The notes: a model not told the origin generated them from the sequence alone. DNA of 64,000 nucleotides from Sphingobium sp. D43FB (GCF_002312805.1 NZ_NMUA01000010.1:62001-126000); one strand, 5' to 3'; shown: positions 8,960-18,933, counted from the first letter of the stretch. Translations and numbers: made by a program.

Positions 8960-11900
8960 ATGATCGCGCGCATTGTCACATGGGCGGTCGAGAAGCGCTG
9001 GCTTGTCCTGCTCCTTACCGCCATCGCCACCGTCATCGGTGGCTATTCGCTCTACCGGCTGCCGATCGACGCGGTGCCCGACATCACCAACAACCAGGTG
9101 CAGATCAACGTCCGAGCGCCTGCCCTTTCGCCCGAGCTGGTCGAGAAGCAGGTGTCCTTCCCGATCGAAACCGCGCTCGCCGGCATTCCCGGCCTCGACA
9201 ATACGCGCTCGCTCAGTCGCAACGGCTTCGCGCAGATCACCGCAGTATTCGATGACTCGACGGATATCTATTTCGCCCGCCAACAGGTTGGCGAGCGGTT
9301 GGCTGGCATCGCCGAGAACCTGCCCGACGGCGTAAACCCCGAGATGGGACCGATCGCGACGGGGCTCGGCGAAGTCTATATGTGGACCGTCCGGCTCGAT
9401 CACCGGAAGGATGACGAGCATCGGCCGGGCGAGCCGGGCCAGCAACCTGATGGCAGCTACATCACGCCCGAAGGCGAGCGTCTGACCAGCGCTGAGGACA
9501 AGGCGACCTATCTGCGCACAGCGCAGGACTGGATTGTTACCCCGCTGCTTAAAAACACGAAGGGACTTGCCGGCGTCGACTCGATCGGCGGCTATTCCAA
9601 GCAATATCTGGTCGTTCCTGACGTCCAGAAGCTGGCCTCGCTCAGGATCACGCTGACCGACCTGGGCACCGCGCTCGAGCGCAACAACACGAGCGTCGGC
9701 GGCGGGTTCGTCAACCGCAACGGCGAGGGCCTTGCGGTCCGGTCCGACGCGTGGGTGCGCAACGCGGCCGAGCTGGCCCGCACCGTCGTCGCTACCCGCG
9801 AGGGCGTGCCGATCACGCTCGATCAGGTCGCAAGTGTGCGCAACGGGCAGGCGATCCGGATGGGATCGGCGTCCGAGAACGGAACGGAGGTCGTCGTCGG
9901 CACCGCGATCATGCGGATCGGCGAGAACAGCCGCAACGTTGCCACCGCAGTCGCCGACCGGCTGAAGGAGATCAACGCTTCCTTGCCGCCTGACGTCGTG
10001 GTGCAGCCTGTCCTCGATCGCACCGCGCTGGTCAATTCGACGATTCTGACGGTGGCGAAGAACCTCTCCGAAGGCGCGTTGCTGGTCATTGTCGTGCTGT
10101 TCCTGCTGCTCGGCAACTTTCGTGCGGCATTGATCGCGGCGGCGGTCATCCCGGTCACGATGATGCTCACCGGATTCGGTATGCTTCGCCTGGGCGTCTC
10201 GGCGAACCTCATGAGCCTGGGCGCCCTCGACTTCGGCCTGATCGTCGATGGCGCGGTCATCATCGTCGAAAACGCATTGCGGCGTCTCGCCGAGCAACAG
10301 CACCATGAAGGCCGGCTGCTGACAATCAAGGAACGCCTGGAGGTCGTCACGACCGCCGCGCGTGAGATGATCCGTCCCTCGGTCTACGGGCAGGCAATCA
10401 TCATCCTCGTCTATGTGCCGCTGCTCACCCTGACCGGGGTCGAGGGCAAGACGTTCGTACCGATGGCGCTCACCGTCATCATCGCCTTGCTGTTCGCCTT
10501 CATACTATCCCTGACCTTCGTGCCTGCCGCGATCGCCTGTCTGTTGGCGAAGCGGGTCGAGGAGAAGGACGGCAGGATCATTAGCTGGCTGAGGGCCCGC
10601 TATGAGCCGGGCCTGGAAAAAGCGATGAGGCGGCCCTCGCTCACGATCGGGGCGGGCATCGGCAGCCTCCTTGTGACGGCGCTCGCGTTCACGACGTTGG
10701 GACAGGTGTTCCTGCCCCAGCTCGATGAGGGCGACCTGCTGATCCAGGCGCTGCGCATCCCGGCGACGTCGGTCCAGCAAAGCCAGGCGATGCAGGTGCC
10801 GATCGAGCAGATGGTGGCGAAGCAGCCCGAAGTCCGGTTCGTATTCTCGAAGACAGGCACGGCCGAACTTGCGTCGGACCCTATGCCGCCCAACGCGACG
10901 GACATGTTCGTCATCCTGAAGCCCCGCAACGAGTGGCCCGATCCCAAGCTGGCCAAGGCCGATCTGGTCGAGCGTCTGGAAAGCAAGCTCGGGCAGATTC
11001 CGGGCAATGCCTATGAGATCACGCAGCCGATCCAGATGCGGTTCAACGAGCTGATCGCCGGCGTGCGCGGCGACATCGCGGTCAAGGTGTTTGGCGACGA
11101 CTTCGCCAGCATGAACCGCACGGCGGAAGAGATCGCCGGCGTGCTGCGCAAGACGCAAGGCGCGGCGGACGTGAAGGTCGAACAGACCACGGGGCTGCCG
11201 ATGCTCTACATCCGCGTCAATCGCGACGCGATGGCGCGGGTCGGTGTCACCGCCCAGGACGTGCAGGACACTATCACCGCCACGCTGGGCGGCCGGGAAT
11301 CTGGCATGATCTTCGAGGGCGACCGGCGATTCCCGGTCGTCATTCGCCTGGCCGATGCGCAGCGTGCCGATCTTGGTTTGCTCGAACAGGTGCAGGTGCC
11401 AGTTGCAGGCGGGGGCTATGTGCCGCTCTCCAGCGTCGCCAGCATAGGCGTCGTCGACGGGCCGAACCAGATCAGCCGCGAGAATGGCAAGCGCCGCGTC
11501 GTGGTTCAGGCCAATGTGCGCGGTCGCGATGTCGGCAGCGTGGTGGCGGACGCACAGGCAGCCGTCGGGCAGGGCATACGCCTGCCGGCAGGCAGCTATC
11601 TCGAATGGGGCGGCCAGTTCGAGAATCTGAAGTCAGCGAGCGCGCGGCTTCAGCTTGTGATTCCGGCTTGCTTCATTCTGATCCTGCTGTTGCTCTATGG
11701 GGCGCTGGGGTCAGCGCGCGATGCCGCAATCGTGTTCACCGGGGTGCCGTTCGCGCTGGTGGGTGGTGTGCTGCTGCTGTTCGCGCGTGGCATGGACTTC
11801 TCGATCTCGGCCGCGGTGGGCTTCATCGCGCTGTCGGGGATCGCGGTCCTCAACGGCCTCGTCATGGTCAGTTCCGTGCAGGATCTGATCCGGTCGGGCA

Positions 11901-12199
11901 TGGACCGGGCAGAGGCAGCCCGCACCGGCGCTATCCAGCGGCTGCGCCCCGTCGCGATGACCGCGCTCGTGGCCAGCCTGGGCTTCGTGCCGATGGCGTT
12001 CGCAAGCGGTGCTGGCGCGGAGGTGCAAAAGCCGCTTGCCACCGTCGTCATCGGAGGTCTGATCTCGGCGACGCTTCTGACGCTGTTCGTGCTGCCGACG
12101 CTCTACGCCCGGTTCGGGCAGCAAGCGGCCAAGGTTGAAGAGGAAGACGGTGCCGCACCCCTGCGGGCAGAAATCAAAACCAACGCGGAGACGGCGTGA
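8960..12199 (+). CDS. czcA: CzcA-type heavy-metal RND efflux pump
   Basis: Proton-driven inner-membrane transporter of 1,079 residues, the normal length of CzcA/CusA pumps. The N-terminus (MIARIVTWAVEKRW, first TM helix, then LPIDAVPDITNNQVQ) is typical of the heavy-metal family. The TM4 proton-relay motif DFGLIVDGAVIIVEN is at about residue 423. The ATG at 8960 is used; a frame open to 8843 overlaps czcB and is unlikely. The TGA stop shares a base with the ATG of the following P-type ATPase. With czcC broken next door, the complete trans-envelope pump would need another outer-membrane factor. Confidence 0.92.
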   Translation: MIARIVTWAVEKRWLVLLLTAIATVIGGYSLYRLPIDAVPDITNNQVQINVRAPALSPELVEKQVSFPIETALAGIPGLDNTRSLSRNGFAQITAVFDDSTDIYFARQQVGERLAGIAENLPDGVNPEMGPIATGLGEVYMWTVRLDHRKDDEHRPGEPGQQPDGSYITPEGERLTSAEDKATYLRTAQDWIVTPLLKNTKGLAGVDSIGGYSKQYLVVPDVQKLASLRITLTDLGTALERNNTSVGGGFVNRNGEGLAVRSDAWVRNAAELARTVVATREGVPITLDQVASVRNGQAIRMGSASENGTEVVVGTAIMRIGENSRNVATAVADRLKEINASLPPDVVVQPVLDRTALVNSTILTVAKNLSEGALLVIVVLFLLLGNFRAALIAAAVIPVTMMLTGFGMLRLGVSANLMSLGALDFGLIVDGAVIIVENALRRLAEQQHHEGRLLTIKERLEVVTTAAREMIRPSVYGQAIIILVYVPLLTLTGVEGKTFVPMALTVIIALLFAFILSLTFVPAAIACLLAKRVEEKDGRIISWLRARYEPGLEKAMRRPSLTIGAGIGSLLVTALAFTTLGQVFLPQLDEGDLLIQALRIPATSVQQSQAMQVPIEQMVAKQPEVRFVFSKTGTAELASDPMPPNATDMFVILKPRNEWPDPKLAKADLVERLESKLGQIPGNAYEITQPIQMRFNELIAGVRGDIAVKVFGDDFASMNRTAEEIAGVLRKTQGAADVKVEQTTGLPMLYIRVNRDAMARVGVTAQDVQDTITATLGGRESGMIFEGDRRFPVVIRLADAQRADLGLLEQVQVPVAGGGYVPLSSVASIGVVDGPNQISRENGKRRVVVQANVRGRDVGSVVADAQAAVGQGIRLPAGSYLEWGGQFENLKSASARLQLVIPACFILILLLLYGALGSARDAAIVFTGVPFALVGGVLLLFARGMDFSISAAVGFIALSGIAVLNGLVMVSSVQDLIRSGMDRAEAARTGAIQRLRPVAMTALVASLGFVPMAFASGAGAEVQKPLATVVIGGLISATLLTLFVLPTLYARFGQQAAKVEEEDGAAPLRAEIKTNAETA

Positions 12200-14700
12200 T
12201 GACTGACAAGCTCGAACTCGATATTCCCGTCCTTCTCCCGGAGATTCCTGACGCAGCCGATGCCTGTGTGGGCCGGCTCGTCTCGACGCTGAGCGCCAAG
12301 CCCGGCGTCGAGCGCGCGCACGTCCTGCCCGCCGATGGTGCCATGCCTGCAAAGCTGTGCATCCATTTCGACGGCGAAGCGCTGCCATTGTCACGCGTTC
12401 GCGACATGGTGCGGGCGGCAGGCGCCGAGATCAGCGGACGATACGGTCATGCGACATGGCAGGTCGAAGGGATCGGCCACGAACGCCGCGCGCGCACCGT
12501 CGGCGAGACCCTGTGCCAGCTACCCGGCGTGCTGCAGGCCGATGCCAGCGCCTCGGGCAGCGTCCGGGTCGAATATGACAAGGAGCGCATCGACGAGTCC
12601 GCGATCCTCGCGGCGTTGGGGAAGCTCAAGGTCAGGCCGGGCAAGCGGACTGGCTCCGATCAGGCCAGCGATCATGCCGGGCACGATCACGGCGATGGCG
12701 GCCATGCCGAAGGCGCCGAAAAGCATGGGCCTGGGGATGGCCACGATCATGCACACGCCAATTTTCTCGGTCCTAATACCGAACTGATCTTCGCGCTCGC
12801 GTGCGGCGCGCTGCTGGCGATCGGCTTCGGACTCGAGAAGCTGCTTGCCGGCGCGCCTGACTGGCTTCCGACCGCTTTCTATGTCGGCGCCTATGTGTTC
12901 GGCGGCTTCTTCACGCTGCGCGAAGCGATCGATAATCTGAAGCTCAAGAAATTCGAGATCGATACGCTGATGCTCGTCGCGGCCGCTGGCGCCGCGGCGC
13001 TGGGAGCTTGGGCCGAGGGCGCGCTGCTGCTGTTCCTGTTCAGCCTCGGTCATGCGCTCGAACATTATGCGATGGGGCGCGCCAAGCGCGCGATCGAGGC
13101 GCTGGCCGAACTCGCGCCCGACAAGGCGACGGTACGCCGCGACGGGCAGACCACGGAAATTCCGGTCGAGGAGCTGGTAGTGGGTGACGTCGTGATCGTG
13201 CGGCCGAACGAGCGCCTGCCCGCCGACGGCTTCGTGACCAAGGGGTCGAGCGCGATCAACCAGGCCCCCGTCACCGGCGAGAGCATTCCCGTCGACAAGG
13301 AACCTGTCGCCGATGTCGAGGCGGCGCGCGCGAAACCCGATGCGGTCGAGGCGACGTCCCGGGTGTTCGCCGGCACAATCAACGGCGGCGCCGCGATCGA
13401 GATCGAGGTGACGCGGCGCTCCAGCGAAAGCGCGCTCGCCAAGGTCGTGAAGATGGTGAACGAAGCGGAGACGCAGAAATCGCCTACCCAGCGCTTCACC
13501 GATCGGTTCGAGCGCGCCTTCGTGCCGGCGGTGCTGGCCCTCTCGTTCATCCTGCTGTTCGCGTGGGTCGTGGTGGATGAGCCGTTCCGCGACAGCTTCT
13601 ATCGCGCGATGGCGGTGCTGGTCGCCGCCAGCCCTTGTGCGCTGGCGATCGCAACCCCCAGCGCGGTCCTGTCCGGGGTCGCGCGGGCCGCACGCGGCGG
13701 CGTGCTGGTGAAGGGCGGCGCGCCGCTGGAAAACTTGGGCTCGCTCAAGGCGATCGCGTTCGACAAGACAGGCACGCTGACCGAGGGGCGGCCCCGCATC
13801 ACCGATGTCGTGCCGGTCGACGGCGCGAGCGAGGCGGATCTGTTGGCGCTCGCCGTCGCGGTCGAAGCCTTGAGCGATCATCCGCTGGCGCAGGCGATCG
13901 TCGAGGATGGGCGCGAGCGCCTGGGCGGGCGGGAGCTGGCTGCCGCGACAGACCTCAAGAGCCTGACCGGGCGCGGCGTCACTGCTACCGTCGATGGCGA
14001 GACGGTGTGGATCGGCAAGGCCGAGATGTTCGGCGTGGAAGGCATCCCGACGTTGCACGCCGCTGCGACCGATGCCATCGCCACCCTGCGCGAAGGCGGA
14101 CGCACCACGATGGTGGTGCGCAAGGGCGATCGTGACATCGGCGCGATCGGGCTGATGGACACGCCGCGCGAGGCGGCCAAGGTCGCCCTCAAGCGCCTGC
14201 GCGAGATGGGTATCACCCGGATGATTATGATTTCAGGCGATCACCAGAAGGTGGCCGATGCCATCGCCAAGGAAGTCGGTCTCGACGAAGCATGGGGCGA
14301 CCTGATGCCGGAGGATAAGGTCGCATCGATCAAGAAGCTGGCCGGCGAGGACAAGGTCGCGATGGTCGGTGATGGCGTCAACGACGCGCCGGCGATGGCA
14401 TCGGCGACCGTCGGCATCGCGATGGGAGCTGCCGGATCGGACGTGGCGCTGGAGACGGCCGACGTGGCACTGATGGCCGACGATCTTGCGCATTTGCCGT
14501 TCGCGGTCGGCTTGAGCCGCCACACTCGCGGCATCATCCGGCAGAATGTCTTCGTCAGCCTTGGCGTCGTCGCGTTCCTTGTGCCTGCGACGATCCTGGG
14601 CCTTGGCATTGGTCCGGCAGTTGCGTTGCATGAGGGCTCGACGCTGCTCGTCGTATTCAATGCGCTACGCTTGCTCGCCTACCGCGATCCAGCGAAGTAG
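12199..14700 (+). CDS. P1B-type heavy-metal-transporting ATPase
   Basis: Metal efflux ATPase of 833 residues. The N-terminal 150 residues form two degenerate metal-binding-like domains. A His/Asp-rich linker at about residues 156-189 (repeats of HDH and GDGH) probably binds metal. The transmembrane site is SPC at about residue 478, the phosphorylation site DKTGTLT at about 521, the hinge GDGVNDAPA near 725, and HEGST in the last TM region at about 811. SPC plus an HEG motif fits the P1B-4 group (Co/Zn/Fe-type transport). ATG at 12199 overlaps the czcA stop (TGATG). It completes the czc operon. Confidence 0.9.
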   Translation: MTDKLELDIPVLLPEIPDAADACVGRLVSTLSAKPGVERAHVLPADGAMPAKLCIHFDGEALPLSRVRDMVRAAGAEISGRYGHATWQVEGIGHERRARTVGETLCQLPGVLQADASASGSVRVEYDKERIDESAILAALGKLKVRPGKRTGSDQASDHAGHDHGDGGHAEGAEKHGPGDGHDHAHANFLGPNTELIFALACGALLAIGFGLEKLLAGAPDWLPTAFYVGAYVFGGFFTLREAIDNLKLKKFEIDTLMLVAAAGAAALGAWAEGALLLFLFSLGHALEHYAMGRAKRAIEALAELAPDKATVRRDGQTTEIPVEELVVGDVVIVRPNERLPADGFVTKGSSAINQAPVTGESIPVDKEPVADVEAARAKPDAVEATSRVFAGTINGGAAIEIEVTRRSSESALAKVVKMVNEAETQKSPTQRFTDRFERAFVPAVLALSFILLFAWVVVDEPFRDSFYRAMAVLVAASPCALAIATPSAVLSGVARAARGGVLVKGGAPLENLGSLKAIAFDKTGTLTEGRPRITDVVPVDGASEADLLALAVAVEALSDHPLAQAIVEDGRERLGGRELAAATDLKSLTGRGVTATVDGETVWIGKAEMFGVEGIPTLHAAATDAIATLREGGRTTMVVRKGDRDIGAIGLMDTPREAAKVALKRLREMGITRMIMISGDHQKVADAIAKEVGLDEAWGDLMPEDKVASIKKLAGEDKVAMVGDGVNDAPAMASATVGIAMGAAGSDVALETADVALMADDLAHLPFAVGLSRHTRGIIRQNVFVSLGVVAFLVPATILGLGIGPAVALHEGSTLLVVFNALRLLAYRDPAK

Positions 14701-14906
14701 GCGGCATGCCAGCGGATTGCTTCGGCCAACACGAATGTCGGCTTTTGTCCGAACCAGACGCCAACCAAACCTGATCGAACGGCCGTATCTGGTCGACAGC
14801 TGCCCAAATAATGCACTGAGCGGCATTGGTTCACGCTGCGCCATCTTCCTTGCGCCGAGACCATCGCACCCCATGTTCCAGCTATTCTAAATGAGCGGAG
14901 AAGATC

Positions 14907-16025
14907 ATGGATTTCACCGGACGCGAGCTAAGATCGAAGATCGACCAGGATGGCAGACTTTCACTGTCTCTGGAGGAGGTCCTGGTGGAAGATCCGGCCG
15001 ACGACGAGATTGTCGTCCGTGTCGAGGCTGCGCCTATCAATCCGAGCGATCTCGGCCTGCTTCTCGGGCCGGCGGACCTGTCCACTCTGGAAACCCGCGA
15101 CGGCCAGGGCCTGACTTTCCGCGTGCCCGCGAGCCGACTGCCCAGTGTCGCTGGCCGGATTGGTCAGTCTACGCCCGTCGGCAATGAGGGGGCTGGCCTG
15201 GTCGTGGCCGCAGGCAAGGACGCCGCTCACCTGAACGGCAAGCGCATAGGGATGATCGGGGGCGGCATGTACGCCGATTATCGGCGCATCAAAGCACGAG
15301 ACGTAATTCCCCTGCCTGACAGCGCGACCGCTGCGCAAGGCGCCTCCATGTTCGTGAATCCGCTGACCGCGCTTGGCTTTGTCGAGACGGCGCGGCGGGA
15401 AGGACATAAAGCGATCGTACACACCGCAGCAGCCTCCAACCTTGGGCAGATGCTCCAGAAGATTTGCCTGGCAGATGGCATCCCGCTGGTAAACATCGTG
15501 CGATCAAAGGAACAGGCCGACATATTACGCGGCGTTGGCGCCATCCATGTGGTCAACAGCAAGGACGCAGACTTCACCGCCAGTCTCACAAAAGCGGTCG
15601 AGGAGACGGGCGCGACAATTGCTTTCGACGCGATTGGCGGCGGCACGATTGGCAGCGAGATCATGCAGGCCATGGAACGCGCCGCTGTCGGGCGCATGTC
15701 AGACTATAACCGCTACGGCTCCACCGAATTCAAACAGCTCTACATCTATGGGGCGCTCGATCCGTCACCGACCACGCTCAACCGCCTGGCATTCGGTTTC
15801 CAGTGGAGTGCATCGGGCTGGTTACTCTTCCCATTCCTGCAGAAGACTGACGCGCAGGTCGTTCAAAATATGCGCCAGCGCGTGGTGGATGAACTGACGA
15901 CGACATTTGCCAGCCACTACACCCGCGTCATAGGTCTGGCCGAAGCGCTCGAACCCGACGTGCTGCGCGCCTATGAACGAAAGGCAACAGGCGAGAAGTT
16001 TCTGATCGACCCCACGCGAGGCTGA
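14907..16025 (+). CDS. MDR-superfamily (zinc-type) NAD(P)H-dependent oxidoreductase
   Basis: A 372-residue medium-chain dehydrogenase/reductase. It has an N-terminal GroES-like fold (residues about 20-150, with NEGAGLVV) and a C-terminal Rossmann-type half (about 150-330, with HTAAASNLGQML as the nucleotide-binding loop). The catalytic zinc ligands of alcohol dehydrogenases are absent, so a reductase of the quinone or enoyl type is more likely; the substrate is unknown. ATG at 14907 follows GGAGAAG closely. About 200 bp of non-coding DNA separate it from the czc operon, so it has its own promoter. Confidence 0.75.
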   Translation: MDFTGRELRSKIDQDGRLSLSLEEVLVEDPADDEIVVRVEAAPINPSDLGLLLGPADLSTLETRDGQGLTFRVPASRLPSVAGRIGQSTPVGNEGAGLVVAAGKDAAHLNGKRIGMIGGGMYADYRRIKARDVIPLPDSATAAQGASMFVNPLTALGFVETARREGHKAIVHTAAASNLGQMLQKICLADGIPLVNIVRSKEQADILRGVGAIHVVNSKDADFTASLTKAVEETGATIAFDAIGGGTIGSEIMQAMERAAVGRMSDYNRYGSTEFKQLYIYGALDPSPTTLNRLAFGFQWSASGWLLFPFLQKTDAQVVQNMRQRVVDELTTTFASHYTRVIGLAEALEPDVLRAYERKATGEKFLIDPTRG

Positions 16026-16305
16026 ACAGCGTGGGGGAGACCCGGCCCCATCCGCCACAGCGGTTTCGATCGATGCGCCCAAGATATTGCCATCGGAGCC
16101 GGGCTTAGGATGAGTGACCGTTGAGCAGTGGATGGTCGAGGTGGAGCCTCTATGATTTTCGGAGCCTATGACATGGGCTGGAATGGCCGCCCTCGCGCAT
16201 CATTACCCAGGAGGCGCCATCTGCGCGTCACCCGGCACCGCGATCCGCCATCCCAACCCAGTCTGCGCGGTTGCGACATGATCGCGTGATGAGATGATTA
16301 TTTCA
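16026..16305. other. non-coding stretch after the MDR gene
   Basis: I see no convincing gene on either strand, no tRNA-like fold and no clear terminator in this stretch. The only recognisable element in the 337-bp gap is the EcfG-type promoter at its right end. Confidence 0.4.
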
Positions 16306-16330
16306 GGAACCATCTACAACCCATCTCGTT
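16306..16330 (+). promoter_or_regulatory. EcfG-type general-stress promoter
   Basis: GGAAC at 16306-16310 and CGTT at 16327-16330 are separated by exactly 16 bp. This matches the known alphaproteobacterial EcfG (sigma of the PhyR-NepR general stress response) consensus GGAAC-N16/17-CGTT. The GTG start of the DUF3072 gene lies 32 bp downstream. The match is direct; activity is inferred. Confidence 0.75.
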
Positions 16331-16362
16331 CAAGGAACAGACACAGAACATAGGAGCAACCC

Positions 16363-16590
16363 GTGGCTGAGCCATTGCATAACCCCAAGCTGGACGACGA
16401 ACCGCAATCGAACACGCAAAAAGACCCCGACAATTGGGTGTCGGGCGATGATCCGATGACGGGCGCGCAGGCTTCCTATTTGACGACCCTGAGCGAAGAG
16501 GCGAAGGTGGATCCGCCAAGGCAAGATCTGAGCAAGGCGGAGGCATCGAAACGGATCGACGATCTCAAAGCGAAACTGGACCTTTCGTGA
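16363..16590 (+). CDS. DUF3072 small protein
   Basis: Hydrophilic 75-residue protein with the family signature DDPMTGAQASYLTTL and a C-terminal KAEASKRIDDLKAKL helix. GTG start at 16363 with AGGAG 7 nt upstream. DUF3072 proteins are of unknown function and are often found in stress-related contexts. It sits directly under an EcfG-type promoter and 19 bp before an esterase gene, so the two are probably an operon of the general stress response. Confidence 0.8.
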   Translation: MAEPLHNPKLDDEPQSNTQKDPDNWVSGDDPMTGAQASYLTTLSEEAKVDPPRQDLSKAEASKRIDDLKAKLDLS

Positions 16591-16609
16591 CCCTTATCAA
16601 GGCTAAGCT

Positions 16610-17263
16610 GTGGAGAAAATAGTCAACGGCGCGAGCCTGCAGCCATTGTCGGGAGAACGGCCCAAGCGGATCGTGCTTCTGCTTCACGGGTTTGGGTCAA
16701 GCGGCGCGGACATGATCGCGTTGGCGCCAGCCTGGCAGCAGGCAATGCCGGAGACCTTGTTCCTGGCGCCGCATGCGCCGCAGCGCGGCCCAATGCATGG
16801 CGGTTACCAATGGTGGCCGCTCGGCGCGCTCTCGCCTGCTGCGCTGGCGGTCGGCGCAGCGTCGGCAGCGCCCGCTATCGATGCTTTCATCGACCGAAAG
16901 CTTGACCAATATAGTCTTTCCGAGGCTGATCTGGCGCTTGTAGGGTTTAGCCAGGGAACCATGGTGGCGCTGCATGTGGGCCTGCGAAGGCCAGGCCAGC
17001 TAGCCGCGATCGTGGGCTATTCGGGCATGCTCGCCGGCACGGCGGACTTGCGGGCTGAGACATTGTACAAACCGCCGATCCTGCTGATCCATGGATCGCA
17101 GGATAATGTGGTGCCGCCCGCCGCGTTACGCATAGCGGAGAAAGAACTTCAGCGCCTGCGCCTGCCAGTTACGACCCACCTCTCTATGGGATTGGATCAT
17201 AGCGTGGACCTCGAAGGTCTCAATCTGGGCTGCGCCTTCGTCACCAATGCATTTGACCGGTAG
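16610..17263 (+). CDS. phospholipase/carboxylesterase-family alpha/beta hydrolase
   Basis: Cytoplasmic serine esterase of 217 residues, standard for this family. LLLHGFGSSGADM gives the oxyanion region, GFSQGT holds the nucleophile Ser (about residue 122), HGSQDNVVP gives the acid Asp, and GLDHSVD the catalytic His. GTG start at 16610. Second gene under the EcfG-type promoter. The natural ester is unknown. Confidence 0.85.
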   Translation: MEKIVNGASLQPLSGERPKRIVLLLHGFGSSGADMIALAPAWQQAMPETLFLAPHAPQRGPMHGGYQWWPLGALSPAALAVGAASAAPAIDAFIDRKLDQYSLSEADLALVGFSQGTMVALHVGLRRPGQLAAIVGYSGMLAGTADLRAETLYKPPILLIHGSQDNVVPPAALRIAEKELQRLRLPVTTHLSMGLDHSVDLEGLNLGCAFVTNAFDR

Positions 17264-17480
17264 CTGGCACCAAGGCCGTTTGTCAGCCTCGGCCCTCGCT
17301 TACTCTCGAAGGGACGGCACTTTCTGAATGCTATTGCGACGACAGATTGAACGCTGGCCGCCAACGAAGGGCCCGCTCACCCTCGGCGAGGCTCTCAATA
17401 TCGATACCTGTGCGCGGCGGGAGGTGGCCAGTCGTCATGCGGCAACGGACCCACGCCGGGCAATGCGGCCCCGTTCCAGC

Positions 17481-17666
17481 CTAACCTTCGGCAAGCGCCT
17501 TCATCACCTCTTGTATGCCTCCCTTCACCACTACATAATTGCCCTTCTCAAAGTTCACAGCGCTCGCGGCGTCCCCTCCCCTGAACCGCCGCACGAAATT
17601 CACGCGATCGGCGTTCACCAGGATCGGCTCACCCTCTGCGGTTTCAAATTGCACATAGCCGTTCAT
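17481..17666 (-). CDS. small conserved-looking protein, FlbD-like
   Basis: A 61-residue protein. The pattern (ILVNADRVNFVRRF, then a strand KGNYVVVKGGIQEVMKAL) resembles short FlbD-like proteins, which fold as a small beta sheet plus helix. That similarity is weak and by eye. It is an isolated gene on the minus strand. The surrounding 17264-17480 and 17667-17947 hold no other gene that I can support. Confidence 0.5.
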   Translation of the reverse strand: MNGYVQFETAEGEPILVNADRVNFVRRFRGGDAASAVNFEKGNYVVVKGGIQEVMKALAEG

Positions 17667-17947
17667 GAAGCGTTCCTGATGTTGCGCAGCGCTCGCTTAA
17701 GCCAGCCGCTAAATATTCGAGATAAATTTGGGAAGCGACGCGCCGCCTCCCAGCGTGGCAGGCAGGTACCCTCCCCGTCCCAGTGAGAGCGCCGGTTGGA
17801 AAGGACCGCCCCGTCGGGCAAGGGTTATGGCCGAGCTAATAGAGATGCTCCGGAGCCATGGCTCCAACAGGAGCACAAATCTGTTGTAAAATGCCGTCTG
17901 GCCCCTGTCCTGCCTTCCCTCCGATAGCCGTCAGGGTCGCGGTTGGT

Positions 17948-18439
17948 TCAGGCCGGCTCCACTTCGGCCTTTGCCTTCGGCTTCCGCCCCCGTGTCACCG
18001 ACGCTTTGGCGACGGATTCCGCCGGAGCGGCGATCCTGGGCTTCCGCCCCAGTCCGATCTTTTGCGCCAGTTCCTTGCGCTGCTGCGCGTAATTGGGCGC
18101 GGTCATCGGATAGTCTGCAGGCAGGTTCCACTTGGCCCGATATTCGTCCGGAGTCATCTGATAGGCGGTCCTCAGATGCCGCTTGAGCATCTTCAGCTTC
18201 TTCCCGTCCTCCAGGCATATGATGTAGTCCGGCTTGACCGACATGCGGACGGAGACGGCGGGCTCTTGCTTGGCGACCTCGGGCGTAGACGGCGTGCCCA
18301 GACCCGCGAGTGCTAAATGAACATTTGCGATAAGCTGCGACAGGTCGCCGATGGCCACCGAATTGTTCGAGACGTGCGCCGCGACAATGTCGGCCGTGAG
18401 CGTAATCAATGCGTCTTGCGCGACAGCGACCTCAGTCAT
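17948..18439 (-). CDS. MucR/Ros-family transcriptional regulator
   Basis: DNA-binding regulator of 163 residues. The core ICLEDGKKLKMLKRHLRTAY followed by MTPDEYRAKWNLPADYPM is the Ros/MucR zinc-finger domain, with the first cysteine and the downstream histidines in place. The C-terminus is Lys/Ala-rich. MucR proteins control exopolysaccharide, motility and cell-cycle genes in alphaproteobacteria. No target can be assigned from the window. Confidence 0.9.
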   Translation of the reverse strand: MTEVAVAQDALITLTADIVAAHVSNNSVAIGDLSQLIANVHLALAGLGTPSTPEVAKQEPAVSVRMSVKPDYIICLEDGKKLKMLKRHLRTAYQMTPDEYRAKWNLPADYPMTAPNYAQQRKELAQKIGLGRKPRIAAPAESVAKASVTRGRKPKAKAEVEPA

Positions 18440-18541
18440 CTGGTTGTTCGTCCTTCATGGGAGAGAAATAGATCGCGCCGATTGCCGCAAGCTCAAGCGC
18501 CCCAGATAGGGACGACGGGCATGATGGTCAAACGCGCACCC

Positions 18542-18736
18542 TTAGCTTTGCATCTCCACGATCGACATTTGGGCGATGCAGCCTGCGATCTTTTTCCACA
18601 TCAAAGCGCCGGCCTCGTCGCCCGCCATTTCGAGAGCACACAGTCTCTCGACCGCCATATCGGTCGCCCTCATCCCATGTCTTTTGATAAGCATCGAGGC
18701 GGCGCTCCACGGCACCTGTCTCTGCGTGAGCGTCAT
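18542..18736 (-). CDS. small conserved protein (DUF6961-like)
   Basis: A 64-residue protein resembling the short alphaproteobacterial family with an ASMLIKRHGMRATDMA helix and a Trp-Lys-Lys-Ile motif near the C-terminus. It overlaps the stop of the gene before it by 4 bp (ATGA), which suggests translational coupling. Function unknown; the DUF assignment is from memory. Confidence 0.55.
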   Translation of the reverse strand: MTLTQRQVPWSAASMLIKRHGMRATDMAVERLCALEMAGDEAGALMWKKIAGCIAQMSIVEMQS

Positions 18737-18933
18737 AATGGAATCATCCGTTCGACCGCTACGACGTCATGCCGCTCACGCACCCCGTCTATGCGCACCC
18801 AGCGGCCCACCATAGCGCGCTGCCCGCCCAGCGCCAGGAGCCGCCACTGCCCGCCGTCAGCCATACGCAAAACCAACTGCCCGCTTTCCAGCAGCAACAA
18901 TCCTTCAAGGGTGATTGGTCGTTCCAGAGGCAT
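18733..18933 (-). CDS. small conserved protein (DUF5818-like)
   Basis: A 66-residue beta-rich protein with the pattern ITLEGLLLLESG, LVLRMADGGQWRL and VGRWVRIDGVR. This fits a small sphingomonad family in which the sequence reads as an OB-like barrel. ATG at 18933 is preferred to the in-frame TTG at 18939 because the family begins close to this point. Upstream partner of the DUF6961-like gene in a two-gene operon. Function unknown. Confidence 0.55.
   Translation of the reverse strand: MPLERPITLEGLLLLESGQLVLRMADGGQWRLLALGGQRAMVGRWVRIDGVRERHDVVAVERMIPL

Noticed and set aside
8912..10306. Long minus-strand open frame opposite czcA
   Set aside because: It is a shadow frame of the high-GC czcA gene, with no recognisable domains.
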